Shown: positions 1 through 6,032 of the stretch, in pieces
Position numbering within the stretch: the stretch's first letter is position 1
Layout of the letters: each line of letters begins with the position of its first letter
NCBI GenBank assembly: GCA_023429685.1
Contig: JAEZDF010000113.1
Location: 1 to 11,782 of the forward strand
DNA: 11,782 bases
Direction: 5' to 3'
Origin: Bacillota bacterium
Lineage (GTDB): Bacteria > Bacillota > Clostridia > Oscillospirales > Ruminococcaceae
Notes under the pieces: generated by a model
Told to the model about the DNA's origin: nothing
Databases searched by the model: none
What the model saw: only the letters and a program-made list of their open reading frames with translations
Program-made: the position numbers and the translations under genes

Positions 1-145
1 TTTGCTTGTTGATTCCCCCGTCTACTACCATTCCCATCAACAGGGGCAATAGTAGCTCCGCCGAGGATTCTGCGACTGTGAGTACAGGCGCAAAGAAGAA
101 GTTCTTTTTGTATTGCCCGATGTAGTCTGTCAGTTTCATCGCCAT
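1..145 (-). CDS. ABC exporter (MdlB-like, fused permease/ATPase), N-terminal fragment
   Basis: Partial gene reading leftwards off the window edge; only 48 codons are visible. The protein begins MAMKLTDYIGQYKK and continues with a hydrophobic stretch and LLLPLLMGMVVDGGI. This is the usual N-terminus of type-IV ABC exporter half-transporters: a short amphipathic start, TM1, then an (L/I)xDxGI motif. Full-length relatives are about 570-740 residues with a C-terminal ATPase and usually work as heterodimers exporting lipids, drugs or peptides. The start is 145 or the in-frame ATG at 139; an in-frame stop lies at 149-151, so no longer start is possible. An AAGGA-like site lies about 13-16 bases upstream. 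The substrate cannot be inferred. Family is inferred from the N-terminus only; the ATPase half is outside the window. Confidence 0.72.
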   Translation of the reverse strand, partial: MAMKLTDYIGQYKKNFFFAPVLTVAESSAELLLPLLMGMVVDGGINKQ

Positions 146-171
146 TGCTTAGTCTGTTCATTCCTTTCCGC

Positions 172-208
172 GATTCGTGCCACTTCCTTTGTTTTTCACG
201 CACGAATC
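172..208. repeat. 9-bp inverted repeat in the leader of the ABC exporter gene
   Basis: GATTCGTGC (172-180) and GCACGAATC (200-208) are perfect complements separated by 19 bases. On the minus strand they fall between the predicted promoter and the exporter start, so they could form a leader hairpin or act as a regulator binding site. The match is directly visible; any function is inference. Confidence 0.5.
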
Positions 209-236
209 CATAAAAGCACATATTATTTCGAGTACT

Positions 237-247
237 ATTGTAGCATA
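237..247 (-). promoter_or_regulatory. Minus-strand extended -10 promoter for the ABC exporter
   Basis: Read on the minus strand the sequence is TATGCTACAAT, a Gram-positive TRTG-N extended -10 joined to a near-consensus TACAAT. No good -35 lies 16-18 bases upstream (AAGAAC at the 17-base position), which an extended -10 can tolerate. Transcription would start near 230 and leave a leader of about 85 bases before the exporter start. Confidence 0.5.
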
Positions 248-410
248 CCGTTTGTGCAGGTTCTTTAAGAAATAAGTGCCGACCTTTCGAAATTGTGGAT
301 TGTTTACCGAAGAACAACCGAGTAGTAGCCGACTTGTTTTGCGGGCAGGAATGGCAACAAACCCTGCTGTGGCAAGCAAAAAACGGGCAAAATCCCCACC
401 TCTACGGGCA

Positions 411-439
411 TTGACTTTGCGCGCCTGTTTTGCTATAAT
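411..439 (+). promoter_or_regulatory. Sigma-70/sigma-A promoter of tRNA-Ser
   Basis: TTGACT (411-416) and a perfect TATAAT (434-439) are separated by exactly 17 bases. The predicted start near 446 gives a leader of about 20 bases before the tRNA, typical of stable-RNA genes. This is the closest match to consensus in the window. The bases between the minus-strand promoter (247) and this one (411) hold no gene or structure that I can recognise. Confidence 0.85.
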
Positions 440-467
440 ACGAAAGCGTTCATCGCAAAAAGAATAT

Positions 468-556
468 GGAGCGGTATCGAAGTGGTCATAACGGGACTGA
501 CTCGAAATCAGTTGTACCTCACGGTACCGTGGGTTCGAATCCCACCCGCTCCGCCA
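468..556 (+). tRNA. tRNA-Ser, anticodon CGA
   Basis: A full class II tRNA with the 3' CCA encoded. The acceptor stem GGAGCGG (468-474) pairs with CCGCTCC (546-552), followed by discriminator G553 and CCA 554-556. The anticodon stem ACTGA/TCAGT encloses the loop CTCGAAA (501-507), giving anticodon CGA at 503-505, which reads UCG serine codons. The long variable arm typical of tRNA-Ser forms a GTACC/GGTAC stem (514-518 with 523-527). The T arm is GTGGG-TTCGAAT-CCCAC (529-545). It is flanked by its own promoter and terminator, so it is probably a single-gene unit. Confidence 0.97.
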
Positions 557-560
557 GAAT

Positions 561-600
561 AAGGCATGCCTTCCGCAAGTGGGAAGGCATGCCTTTTTTT
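561..600 (+). terminator. Rho-independent terminator of tRNA-Ser
   Basis: A perfect 14-bp stem pairs 561-574 (AAGGCATGCCTTCC) with 582-595 (GGAAGGCATGCCTT). The loop is 7 bases, and a T tract (594-600) overlaps the stem base. It lies 4 bases after the tRNA CCA end. Confidence 0.93.
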
Positions 601-613
601 GCGCCCTAAAAAA

Positions 614-622
614 TGCTATAAT
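614..622 (+). promoter_or_regulatory. Extended -10 candidate promoter upstream of the methyltransferase
   Basis: TGC-TATAAT is a perfect -10 with the TGn extension. The position 17 bases upstream falls in the T tract of the tRNA terminator and has no TTGACA-like -35. A start near 629 would give a leader of about 140 bases before the methyltransferase. Inside that leader GGGCAGGGC (656-664) can pair with GCCCTACCC (706-714) with one mismatch. A weaker alternative, TTGGCA-17-TATGCT, lies at 718-746. Confidence 0.42.
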
Positions 623-717
623 ATTACTGCAATGCAACGAGAGGATATGCGGCGGGGGCAGGGCGCTTTGTTTTGGAATGTTTCGCGGCACCCGATTTGG
701 TGTTTGCCCTACCCTTG

Positions 718-746
718 TTGGCAATTGCTATGATTGCTTCTATGCT
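718..746 (+). promoter_or_regulatory. Alternative promoter closer to the methyltransferase
   Basis: TTGGCA (718-723), a 17-base spacer and TATGCT (741-746) form a moderate sigma-A-type match. The resulting leader would be only about 20 bases, with no strong ribosome binding site. I cannot decide between this and the extended -10 at 614-622; both may be used. Confidence 0.28.
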
Positions 747-771
747 ATATTTGATGGGTGCGTATATGCAA

Positions 772-1689
772 ATGGAATTTGAAAATTGTATTAACAATAA
801 GCGGGCTATTTTGATGGAAGGCGCTTTAGGGGAACGCTTAAAGCGAGAGTACGGTTTAAGCCCTGACGATGATGTCGCGTGGGCAAGGCTTGTATATGAC
901 GAGAACGGTCGCGCTGCTTTAAAAGAGCTTTGGCAACAATATATAAGCATAGCCAAACGGTACGAACTGCCGTTTTTGGCAACCACAGCGACCCGCCGTG
1001 CAAACAGGGAACGTGTGGGATGGTCGGGCGGCGATGCAAGCATTATTCAAGACAATGTGAAGTTCCTTCGTGAATTGCAGCGAGAAAGCGGCATAGAGAT
1101 GTATATTGGGGGACTAATGGGCTGCAAGGGCGATGCGTATACGGGCGAAAACGCATTGCATCAAAAGGAAGCCAAATCGTTTCACAAATGGCAGTGCGAC
1201 CTGTTCTACAAGGCAAACGTCGATTTTCTATTTGCCGGTATCATGCCAACCCTGCCGGAAGCAAAGGGCATGGCACAGGCAATGTCTCAAACAGGGCTGC
1301 CATATATCATCAGCTTCACGATACAAAAGGACGGCAAGCTGGTGGATGGTACAACGATCGCTCAAGCTATCGCTGAAATTGATCACTCGGTTTGTGTTAA
1401 GCCCGTCTGCTATATGACAAACTGCGTTCACCCAAGCATTGTTTACGAGGCATTATTGCAGCCCTTTAATCAGAACGCCAACGTGAGAAAGCGATTCTTA
1501 GGTATTCAGGCGAACACATCGCCCCTCTCTTACGCTGAACTGGATAACGCATCGGATCTAAAGTGTTCCGAGCCGGTTCCCTTCGCAACAGAGATGCTTA
1601 CACTGCGTGACATCAGTGATATGAAGATATTTGGAGGCTGTTGCGGTACCGATAGCAGGCATATTGAGCAGATTGCGTGCCGATTATAG
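772..1689 (+). CDS. Homocysteine S-methyltransferase family protein
   Basis: A 305-residue zinc-dependent methyltransferase of the PF02574 family, which moves a methyl group from a donor such as S-methylmethionine or a corrinoid/folate carrier to homocysteine in methionine synthesis. Evidence: an N-terminal ILMEGALGERL motif (residues 13-23), YMTNC with Cys218, and GGCCGTD (288-294) with Cys290 and Cys291. These three cysteines are the family's zinc ligands. The length fits MmuM-type stand-alone enzymes (about 310), not the N-terminal module of MetH. The start at 772 is chosen because the family motif follows within 15 residues. The frame stays open upstream to a TTG at 673, but that extension lies across the promoter area and matches nothing I recognise. 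The ribosome binding site is weak for any start. The actual donor is unknown, and no SAM riboswitch motif is visible. The DUF2200 gene follows 55 bases later. Confidence 0.85.
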   Translation: MEFENCINNKRAILMEGALGERLKREYGLSPDDDVAWARLVYDENGRAALKELWQQYISIAKRYELPFLATTATRRANRERVGWSGGDASIIQDNVKFLRELQRESGIEMYIGGLMGCKGDAYTGENALHQKEAKSFHKWQCDLFYKANVDFLFAGIMPTLPEAKGMAQAMSQTGLPYIISFTIQKDGKLVDGTTIAQAIAEIDHSVCVKPVCYMTNCVHPSIVYEALLQPFNQNANVRKRFLGIQANTSPLSYAELDNASDLKCSEPVPFATEMLTLRDISDMKIFGGCCGTDSRHIEQIACRL

Positions 1690-1744
1690 GCGTCCTGTTT
1701 TTGTTCACAACCCCTTTATTCTTTAGTCAATGGAGTGTTTGAAG

Positions 1745-2095
1745 ATGGAAAAACCGCGTATCTTCTCCATGCCTTTTTCAAAGGTCTACCCCCTTTACGT
1801 GCAAAAAGCAGAGAGAAAAGGCAAAACGAAGGGTGAGGTGGATCAAATCATCGTTTGGCTTACCGGCTACGATGAAAACGCATTGCAGCAGCAAATAAAT
1901 AGTAACGTGGATATGCAAACGTTCTTTGAGGATGCGCCCCTTTTTAACCCCAACGCTACACTGATTAAAGGGGTTATCTGCGGATATCGGGTGGAGGAAA
2001 TAAAGGACGAAACGATGCGAAAAATCCGATATCTCGATAAACTGATTGATGAGCTGGCAAAGGGCAAAGCCATGGAGAAAATACTAAGAACATAG
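1745..2095 (+). CDS. DUF2200 family protein
   Basis: A 116-residue soluble protein of unknown function that matches the DUF2200 family along its whole length. Recognisable stretches are the start MEKPRIFSMPFSKVYPLY, the central EVDQIIVWLTGYD, then NPNATLIKGVICGYRVEEI, and the C-terminal end RYLDKLIDELAKGKAMEKIL. It has no signal peptide or membrane segment. The start at 1745 is preferred over the ATG at 1730: the family begins at MEKPRIF, and the GGAG at 1732-1735, which overlaps the upstream ATG, sits 9 bases before 1745 as a proper ribosome binding site. The next gene begins 19 bases after its stop, so the two are probably co-transcribed. The biochemical role is not known; I do not infer one. 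Confidence 0.87.
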   Translation: MEKPRIFSMPFSKVYPLYVQKAERKGKTKGEVDQIIVWLTGYDENALQQQINSNVDMQTFFEDAPLFNPNATLIKGVICGYRVEEIKDETMRKIRYLDKLIDELAKGKAMEKILRT

Positions 2096-2114
2096 ACACG
2101 GAAGGTAACGACTG

Positions 2115-2573
2115 ATGAAAAGCAAAATGGTCATTAAGACCTCGGTATTTCCCGCTTCCGCAAAGGTGGTTTTCGACAAGCTCAAAGCCATACAAACCCT
2201 GCAGTACATCGCAGCACCGTATGCGACCTTTACCCCCGTAAACGAAAGCGACGATTTCATTTGGAAAGTGGGCAAGACCTTTTCGTTTCGCTTTAAGCTG
2301 TTTGGCGTTATCCCGTTTGGTGACCACACGATAAAGGTGGTTGAGTTTGACGAAAACACAAACCGTATTTACACAAATGAAAGTAACCCCCATGTGCCGA
2401 TATGGAATCACACAATAACACTCGAGCCCTTGGATGATAACAGCCTGCGATACAAGGACAAGGTCGAAATCTACGCCGGATGGAAAACGCCGCTTGTAAC
2501 GCTTTGGGCGAGACGCTTTTATGCACACAGGCAAAGGAAATGGCTAGCGCTTTTGCGTAATCACGGCGCATGA
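2115..2573 (+). CDS. START/SRPBCC-fold (polyketide cyclase-like) protein
   Basis: A 152-residue protein with the layout of the SRPBCC superfamily: an N-terminal beta strand with FPASAKVVFDKLKAI, the 'bad/sad'-type helix motif where the domain opens. Alternating beta strands follow (FIWKVGKTFSFRFKLFG, GDHTIKVVEF, WNHTITLEPLDDNSLRYKDKVEIYAG). A long C-terminal helix rich in Arg, Trp and Lys closes the hydrophobic cavity. Such proteins bind lipids or other hydrophobic ligands or act as cyclases; the ligand here is unknown. GGAAGG at 2100-2105 lies 9 bases before the start. It probably forms an operon with the DUF2200 gene 19 bases upstream. The superfamily call is from pattern reading, with moderate certainty. 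Confidence 0.68.
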   Translation: MKSKMVIKTSVFPASAKVVFDKLKAIQTLQYIAAPYATFTPVNESDDFIWKVGKTFSFRFKLFGVIPFGDHTIKVVEFDENTNRIYTNESNPHVPIWNHTITLEPLDDNSLRYKDKVEIYAGWKTPLVTLWARRFYAHRQRKWLALLRNHGA

Positions 2574-2657
2574 AGTACAGATTCTACGGCTTATGATGTA
2601 GCGTAATTAAATGGAGCACCGATACGCAAGCAATCTATAACCTAGGAGGATTCATAA

Positions 2658-3212
2658 ATGAGTGCAACCTTAAAAAGCGCATTAGACATTATCGAGCAAC
2701 GGTCTAGTTATAGAGGAAGATATAAAGATACCAGCGTACCGCGCGGCGATTTAATCAAAATCATGGAGGCAGGTCTTGCCGCTCCGTCCGGCTGCAATAA
2801 ACAAACCACGTCGCTGATTGCCGTAGACGACCCCGAATTGGTGCGGGAGATAAAAGTGCTGCTCGATCCCCCCATCTGCCAAACCGCCCCGGCTTTTATT
2901 TGCGTATTGACGCAGCGAATTATCGCGTACCGTGACAGAAGCTACTACGTGCACGATTATTCCGCGGCAATACAGAACATGCTTTTGGCAATTAAAGCCT
3001 TAGGCTACGAAAGCTGCTGGTACGAAGGGCATATCACCGACGAGGATGATATTGCAGGCAAGATAGCAACGCTGCTTCATGTCCCCGAGCAATACCGTTT
3101 GGTATGCCTGTTGCCGGTGGGCACTGCGGCGCAGGAGGTTAAGCCCCGCACCGATAAAAAGGGCTTTGCGGAACGGGCGTGGTTTAACGGATTTCAAGGT
3201 ACGCAGGGCTGA
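2658..3212 (+). CDS. Nitroreductase family protein (FMN-dependent oxidoreductase)
   Basis: A 184-residue protein of the nitroreductase fold, in which homodimers bind FMN and use NAD(P)H to reduce nitro-aromatics, quinones or flavins. Visible landmarks are IIEQRSSYRGRY (residues 11-22, the Arg-Ser FMN phosphate contact), GLAAPSGCNKQ (39-49, the APSGxNxQ flavin motif), an AIQNMLLAIKALGYESCW helix (104-121) that packs at the dimer interface, and CLLPVG (150-155), the late P-x-G strand. The length is normal for short clostridial members. A strong AGGAGG (2644-2649) lies 8 bases before the ATG. It follows the SRPBCC gene by 84 bases, where I see no convincing promoter or terminator, so read-through from upstream is possible. 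The native substrate is unknown. Confidence 0.87.
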   Translation: MSATLKSALDIIEQRSSYRGRYKDTSVPRGDLIKIMEAGLAAPSGCNKQTTSLIAVDDPELVREIKVLLDPPICQTAPAFICVLTQRIIAYRDRSYYVHDYSAAIQNMLLAIKALGYESCWYEGHITDEDDIAGKIATLLHVPEQYRLVCLLPVGTAAQEVKPRTDKKGFAERAWFNGFQGTQG

Positions 3213-3241
3213 ATTATGCGCTCTTTTCACATACCTTTTGC

Positions 3242-3270
3242 TTGAAACATTACCCTTTTTATGGTATTAT
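3242..3270 (+). promoter_or_regulatory. Promoter of beta-helix gene 1 (TRTG extended -10)
   Basis: TTGAAA (3242-3247), a 17-base spacer and TATTAT (3265-3270). TATGG directly before the -10 supplies the extended TRTG element. The start near 3277 leaves about 50 bases of leader. Copy 3 has the same architecture at 5956-5984. Confidence 0.72.
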
Positions 3271-3325
3271 GTTTTCGCAATTCCATATATGAGTTATGAA
3301 GCTATATCGGATTGAGGAGAATACC

Positions 3326-4519
3326 ATGATAAAGGAAAACCTATGCGTAAAAAGGCTGTTTTCACTTACTGTTTCACTGGTCATAATCCTTTCGCTCACG
3401 CTGTTCTGTGCACCCGCGGTGTTTGCGGTGGGTGACCTCGAGGCGAGAGATGAAACAGCGTTTCATGACGCTTATGAGACGGCGGTGGCAGGCGACACGA
3501 TTACTCTGTATGACAACATCACCCTTACCCAAAACCTGCTGCTCAACAAGGATGTTGAGATCGACTGTGGCTCTTATGCGTTTTTTATCCAATCCACGGT
3601 AACCTTCTCGGCGGGCAGCATCTCTGCAAACACCTATCCGTTTCATATTGAAAATGACGGCTCGCTTATTATGAGCGGCGGCAATATTGCGGCGGTTGAT
3701 TGTGGTATTTATTTAGTTGGGGGCAACGCCAGCATCACCGGCGGTACGATTGCCGTTCAAGCAAATGATGGTGTTGGGGTAGAGGTTGAAGACGGCTCTT
3801 TGTCTATGAGCGGCGGCAGCATTACGTCGAAATATACTGGAATTGTTTTGAATGGCGGTACAGCAAGCATCACTGGCGGCACGATTGCCGGTCAGTCAAA
3901 TAATGATATTGGCGTGGCGATTCATAATGGCTCTTTGCAGATGAGCGGCGGTACAATCCAGTTAACAGGATTCACGCATTGCATTGGTGTAACCTTATAC
4001 TCGGGGGCTGCGGTTTTCACGGGCGGCAATATCTACAGCGATTACGGGGTTGATGTTTTGAAGGGCGAGGTCACAGCCTCGGTGCCTGCTCAGCAGCTGA
4101 GCGGCATTTTTTACAGTGCGCATGGCACCCCCATGGTCACATCCTCTCCTGCCGCTATCACCATGAAGCGGGGGCAAACGCGCACCGTAAACCTGAACGA
4201 CGCAGACGAATCGTTTATGCTCTATGACTATAACACCTCCCCCGAGCTAAACGCCGAGGCTGTGGGGTCGCGCAGCGCCACCATTCATCCCCTTCAAGCG
4301 GGCAGCTATACCCTATCCTTCCACACAATGCTTGGCGAAGAGGAAGCTTTCGTCTATCTGAACATCCCGGTAACGGTAACAAACCCCAGTTCAGGCTCAG
4401 GCAGTTCGGATTCATCCCCCTCCAATACTGAAGCGGAACTGCCCCAACCGAAGCCGCCCATTCCCGAAACGGGCGCAGACAACCTGTTTTTGCTGCTCCT
4501 GTTCGTCTTTTGCTTATAA
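3326..4519 (+). CDS. Secreted right-handed beta-helix surface protein, paralogue 1
   Basis: A 397-residue exported protein. Residues 1-34 form a signal peptide: a KR-containing start, a hydrophobic core LFSLTVSLVIILSLTLF, and likely cleavage after VFA at residue 34. Cys28 is not a lipobox, because the residue before it is Phe. After a lead-in (DETAFHDAYETAVAGDTITLYDNITL) come repeated turns of about 20-25 residues built on MSGG-x-I or ITGG-x-I, as in pectin-lyase-like beta-helices. A 45-residue unit is repeated from residue 135. From about residue 270 there is a beta-rich, Ig-like domain (MKRGQTRTV to YLNIPVTVT), then a Ser-rich and Pro-rich linker, IPETG (379-383) and a 14-residue hydrophobic end without Lys or Arg. 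No catalytic residues are apparent; an adhesin or structural role is inference. GAGGAG 6 bases before 3326 fixes this start over the ATG at 3296. Confidence 0.78.
   Translation: MIKENLCVKRLFSLTVSLVIILSLTLFCAPAVFAVGDLEARDETAFHDAYETAVAGDTITLYDNITLTQNLLLNKDVEIDCGSYAFFIQSTVTFSAGSISANTYPFHIENDGSLIMSGGNIAAVDCGIYLVGGNASITGGTIAVQANDGVGVEVEDGSLSMSGGSITSKYTGIVLNGGTASITGGTIAGQSNNDIGVAIHNGSLQMSGGTIQLTGFTHCIGVTLYSGAAVFTGGNIYSDYGVDVLKGEVTASVPAQQLSGIFYSAHGTPMVTSSPAAITMKRGQTRTVNLNDADESFMLYDYNTSPELNAEAVGSRSATIHPLQAGSYTLSFHTMLGEEEAFVYLNIPVTVTNPSSGSGSSDSSPSNTEAELPQPKPPIPETGADNLFLLLLFVFCL
3728..3958 (+). repeat. Tandem 135-bp (45-residue) repeat inside paralogue 1
   Basis: Unit 1 begins at 3728 (GCCAGCATCACCGGCGGTAC) and unit 2 at 3863 (GCAAGCATCACTGGCGGCAC). 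Both run through ACGATTGCCG and GGCTCTTTG to ATGAGCGGCGG, so the spacing is exactly 135 bases, or 45 codons. The second unit is clear to about 3958 and then diverges. Each unit spans two beta-helix turns. It looks like an internal duplication that added two turns to the helix. Confidence 0.65.
4142..4475 (+). repeat. 334-bp direct repeat, copy A (3' segment of paralogue 1)
   Basis: Aligned by hand without gaps to 5419-5752 at a constant offset of 1277 bases. I count 13 mismatches, about 96% identity. A 114-base block (4286-4399 against 5563-5676) is identical. The segment encodes the C-terminal beta-rich domain, the Ser linker and IPETG. The DNA upstream, encoding the beta-helix, is much less alike. 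Confidence 0.9.
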
Positions 4520-4534
4520 CAGTCCTAACCGCTT

Positions 4535-4573
4535 CGGCGGGGGAATGCGGGTACACACCGCAAAGCCCGGCCG
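4535..4573 (+). terminator. GC-rich stem-loop after paralogue 1 (imperfect)
   Basis: CGGCGGGGGAATGCGG (4535-4550) pairs with CCGCAAAGCCCGGCCG (4558-4573) around the loop GTACACA, with four mismatched positions in the middle. No T tract follows. It is the counterpart of the stem-loops at 5817-5853 and 7309-7352, which suggests that it is part of the duplicated unit. Termination is possible but weak; an mRNA 3'-end stabiliser is an alternative. Confidence 0.5.
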
Positions 4574-4677
4574 TAAAGGTTATTACACATTCTTGCAGCC
4601 CTACGTACGTTGTGGTAGGTTATTGTTAAACTGTTATATATTATAAATTACTTACCGAAAGGAATGAAAAAACAAGT

Positions 4678-5799
4678 ATGTCAAAGGGACAATTCAGCGC
4701 AAAAAGGCTTTTTTCACTTACTGTTTCACTGGTGTTAATCCTTTCGCTCACGCTGCTCTGCCCGCCCGAGGTGTTTGCGGCGGACTATACCGTGGATGAC
4801 GAGACAGCCTTTCGTGCCGCCTATGAGGCTGCTGCTGCCGGCGACACGATTATTCTTTCATCAGGTCTCACCCTTACACAAGATATTACTCTGAACAAAA
4901 ACATCCACATAGACTGTAACAACCAATTAATTTTTGTCCAATCCACATTAACCATATCTTCCGGCAGTATAACAGGAAACGCCTTTTATGTCATAAATGT
5001 TGATGATGGTGGCGAACTTCGCATACAGCAAAATGCCAGCATCTCCGGCGGTAATACTGCCACAATTGAAGTTTCCTCCGGTGCCTTACTTACCATGAGC
5101 GGGGGTAGCCTCACAGGGGCTTCTTGCGTAATTAACATAAGTGGAGGAACCGTCGCCCTCTCGGGTGGGACTATTACAACAGCCAATTATGGAGTCTATG
5201 TCAATTCAGGTGGGCTGGAAATGAGCGGCGGTACAATTGTTTCAACCGGTAACTCATCCTGCTATGGCGTTATTGTATGGGGCGGGAGCGCTGTCTTTAC
5301 CGGCGGCAATATCGGGACCGAATACGGCGTTACTGTAAGGGGCGGCGAGGTCACAGCCTCGGTGCCCGTGCAGCAGCTAAGTGGTTTGTATTACACGCAA
5401 GGTGTTTCCATGCTCACTTCCTCTCCTGCCGCAATCACCATGAAGCGGGGGCAGACGCGCACCGTAACCCTGAACGACACAGACGAATCGTTTATGCTCT
5501 ATGACTATAACACCTCCCCTGAGCTAAACGCCGAGGCTGTGGGATCGCGCAGCGCCACCATCCATCCCCTTCAAGCGGGCAGCTATACCCTATCCTTCCA
5601 CACAATGCTTGGCGAAGAGGAAGCTTTCGTCTATCTGAACATCCCGGTAACGGTAACAAACCCCAGTTCAGGCTCAAGCAGTTCGGATTCATCCCCCTCC
5701 GATACCGAGGCGGAGCTGCCTCAACCGAAGCCGCCCATTCCCGAAACGGGCGGGGGCAATCTATTCGTTCTCCTGCTTCAATACCTCTTTGGCATCTAA
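4678..5799 (+). CDS. Secreted right-handed beta-helix surface protein, paralogue 2
   Basis: A 373-residue paralogue with the same order of parts: signal peptide 1-34 (AKRLFSLTVSLVLILSL core, cleavage after VFA), the lead-in DETAFRAAYEAAAAGDTIIL, a shorter set of helix turns (LTMSGGSL, VALSGGTI, LEMSGGTI, AVFTGGNI), then the C-terminal domain nearly identical to paralogue 1, a Ser/Pro linker, IPETG (354-358) and a 15-residue hydrophobic tail without a basic end. Cys28 again follows a large residue, so this is no lipobox. AAAGGAA at 4658-4664 is about 13 bases from the start, farther than ideal. The 158-base gap before it is AT-rich at 4634-4650 with TATTAT (4639-4644) as a -10 candidate, but no matching -35, so transcription may also come from paralogue 1. 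Function is inferred to be cell-surface; no enzyme motif is seen. Confidence 0.78.
   Translation: MSKGQFSAKRLFSLTVSLVLILSLTLLCPPEVFAADYTVDDETAFRAAYEAAAAGDTIILSSGLTLTQDITLNKNIHIDCNNQLIFVQSTLTISSGSITGNAFYVINVDDGGELRIQQNASISGGNTATIEVSSGALLTMSGGSLTGASCVINISGGTVALSGGTITTANYGVYVNSGGLEMSGGTIVSTGNSSCYGVIVWGGSAVFTGGNIGTEYGVTVRGGEVTASVPVQQLSGLYYTQGVSMLTSSPAAITMKRGQTRTVTLNDTDESFMLYDYNTSPELNAEAVGSRSATIHPLQAGSYTLSFHTMLGEEEAFVYLNIPVTVTNPSSGSSSSDSSPSDTEAELPQPKPPIPETGGGNLFVLLLQYLFGI
5419..5752 (+). repeat. 334-bp direct repeat, copy B (3' segment of paralogue 2)
   Basis: Partner of 4142-4475. Most of the 13 differences are silent third-position changes. Paralogue 3 has the same protein domain but is far more diverged in DNA, so copies 1 and 2 are either a recent duplication or kept alike by gene conversion. 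Confidence 0.9.
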
Positions 5800-5942
5800 C
5801 ACATCGTGTTCCCCTGCGGCGGGGCTTGCGTATGACCTACGCAAGCCCCGCCGTTATTGCGCAGAATTTCCTCTGCAGTTTCATCTGAGAATTGTATTAC
5901 ACCTTGGCGACGCAGTGCCACCACCTTGTCATAACTACGTTT
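5796..5942 (-). pseudogene. Possible remnant of a minus-strand gene (48 codons)
   Basis: On the minus strand, from a TAA at 5943-5945 to a TAG at 5796-5798, there is an open frame of 48 codons. It opens with KRSYDKVVALRRQGVIQF and continues SDETAEEILRNNGG. The first 30 codons have the composition of a real helical protein. The last 18 run through the stem-loop behind paralogue 2 and look random. There is no ATG start or ribosome binding site; only GTG codons at the seventh and eighth positions could serve. It may be the decayed end of an older gene interrupted by the duplication, or chance. I do not recognise the family. Confidence 0.25.
5817..5853 (+). terminator. Perfect 16-bp stem-loop after paralogue 2
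   Basis: CGGCGGGGCTTGCGTA (5817-5832) pairs perfectly with TACGCAAGCCCCGCCG (5838-5853) around the 5-base loop TGACC. It lies 17 bases after the stop codon. It is followed by TTATTG rather than a T tract, so it is a weak classical terminator but a very stable hairpin. Confidence 0.6.
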
Positions 5943-5955
5943 TTACTAAAAATAA

Positions 5956-5984
5956 TTGATATAAACTATAAAACATGGTAGTAT
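5956..5984 (+). promoter_or_regulatory. Promoter of beta-helix gene 3 (TRTG extended -10)
   Basis: TTGATA (5956-5961), a 17-base spacer and TAGTAT (5979-5984). CATGG directly before the -10 gives a TRTG extension. Spacing and motif order equal those before paralogue 1. The rest of the 233-base gap between paralogues 2 and 3 holds the stem-loop and the minus-strand fragment. Confidence 0.62.
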
Positions 5985-6032
5985 TTTCTTAAATGCTACG
6001 ATTACGAATCAAAAAACAAGGGGAGAACAACG

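Noticed and set aside
158..724. Long open frame on the minus strand across the tRNA-Ser gene, containing a SGWDSNPR-type peptide
   Set aside because: That peptide is simply the antisense translation of a tRNA-Ser gene, a well-known false protein. The frame also covers the terminator and both promoters and has no domain.
673..771. N-terminal extension of the methyltransferase with a membrane-like stretch
   Set aside because: It would begin at a TTG without a ribosome binding site, and cytosolic methyltransferases of this family start just before the I-L-x-x-G-A-x-G motif. The region more likely holds promoters and leader.
600..771. SAM-type riboswitch before the methyltransferase
   Set aside because: The typical core sequences (GATGAAACCC/GGCAACC block and others) are absent and the available length is short.
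1701..1722. Separate promoter before the DUF2200 gene (TTGTTC ... TATTCT)
   Set aside because: The spacing between the two elements is only 10 bases, too short for a sigma-A promoter.
2631..2641. TATAAC as a -10 for the nitroreductase gene
   Set aside because: Transcription would begin at or inside the AGGAGG ribosome binding site, and there is no fitting -35.
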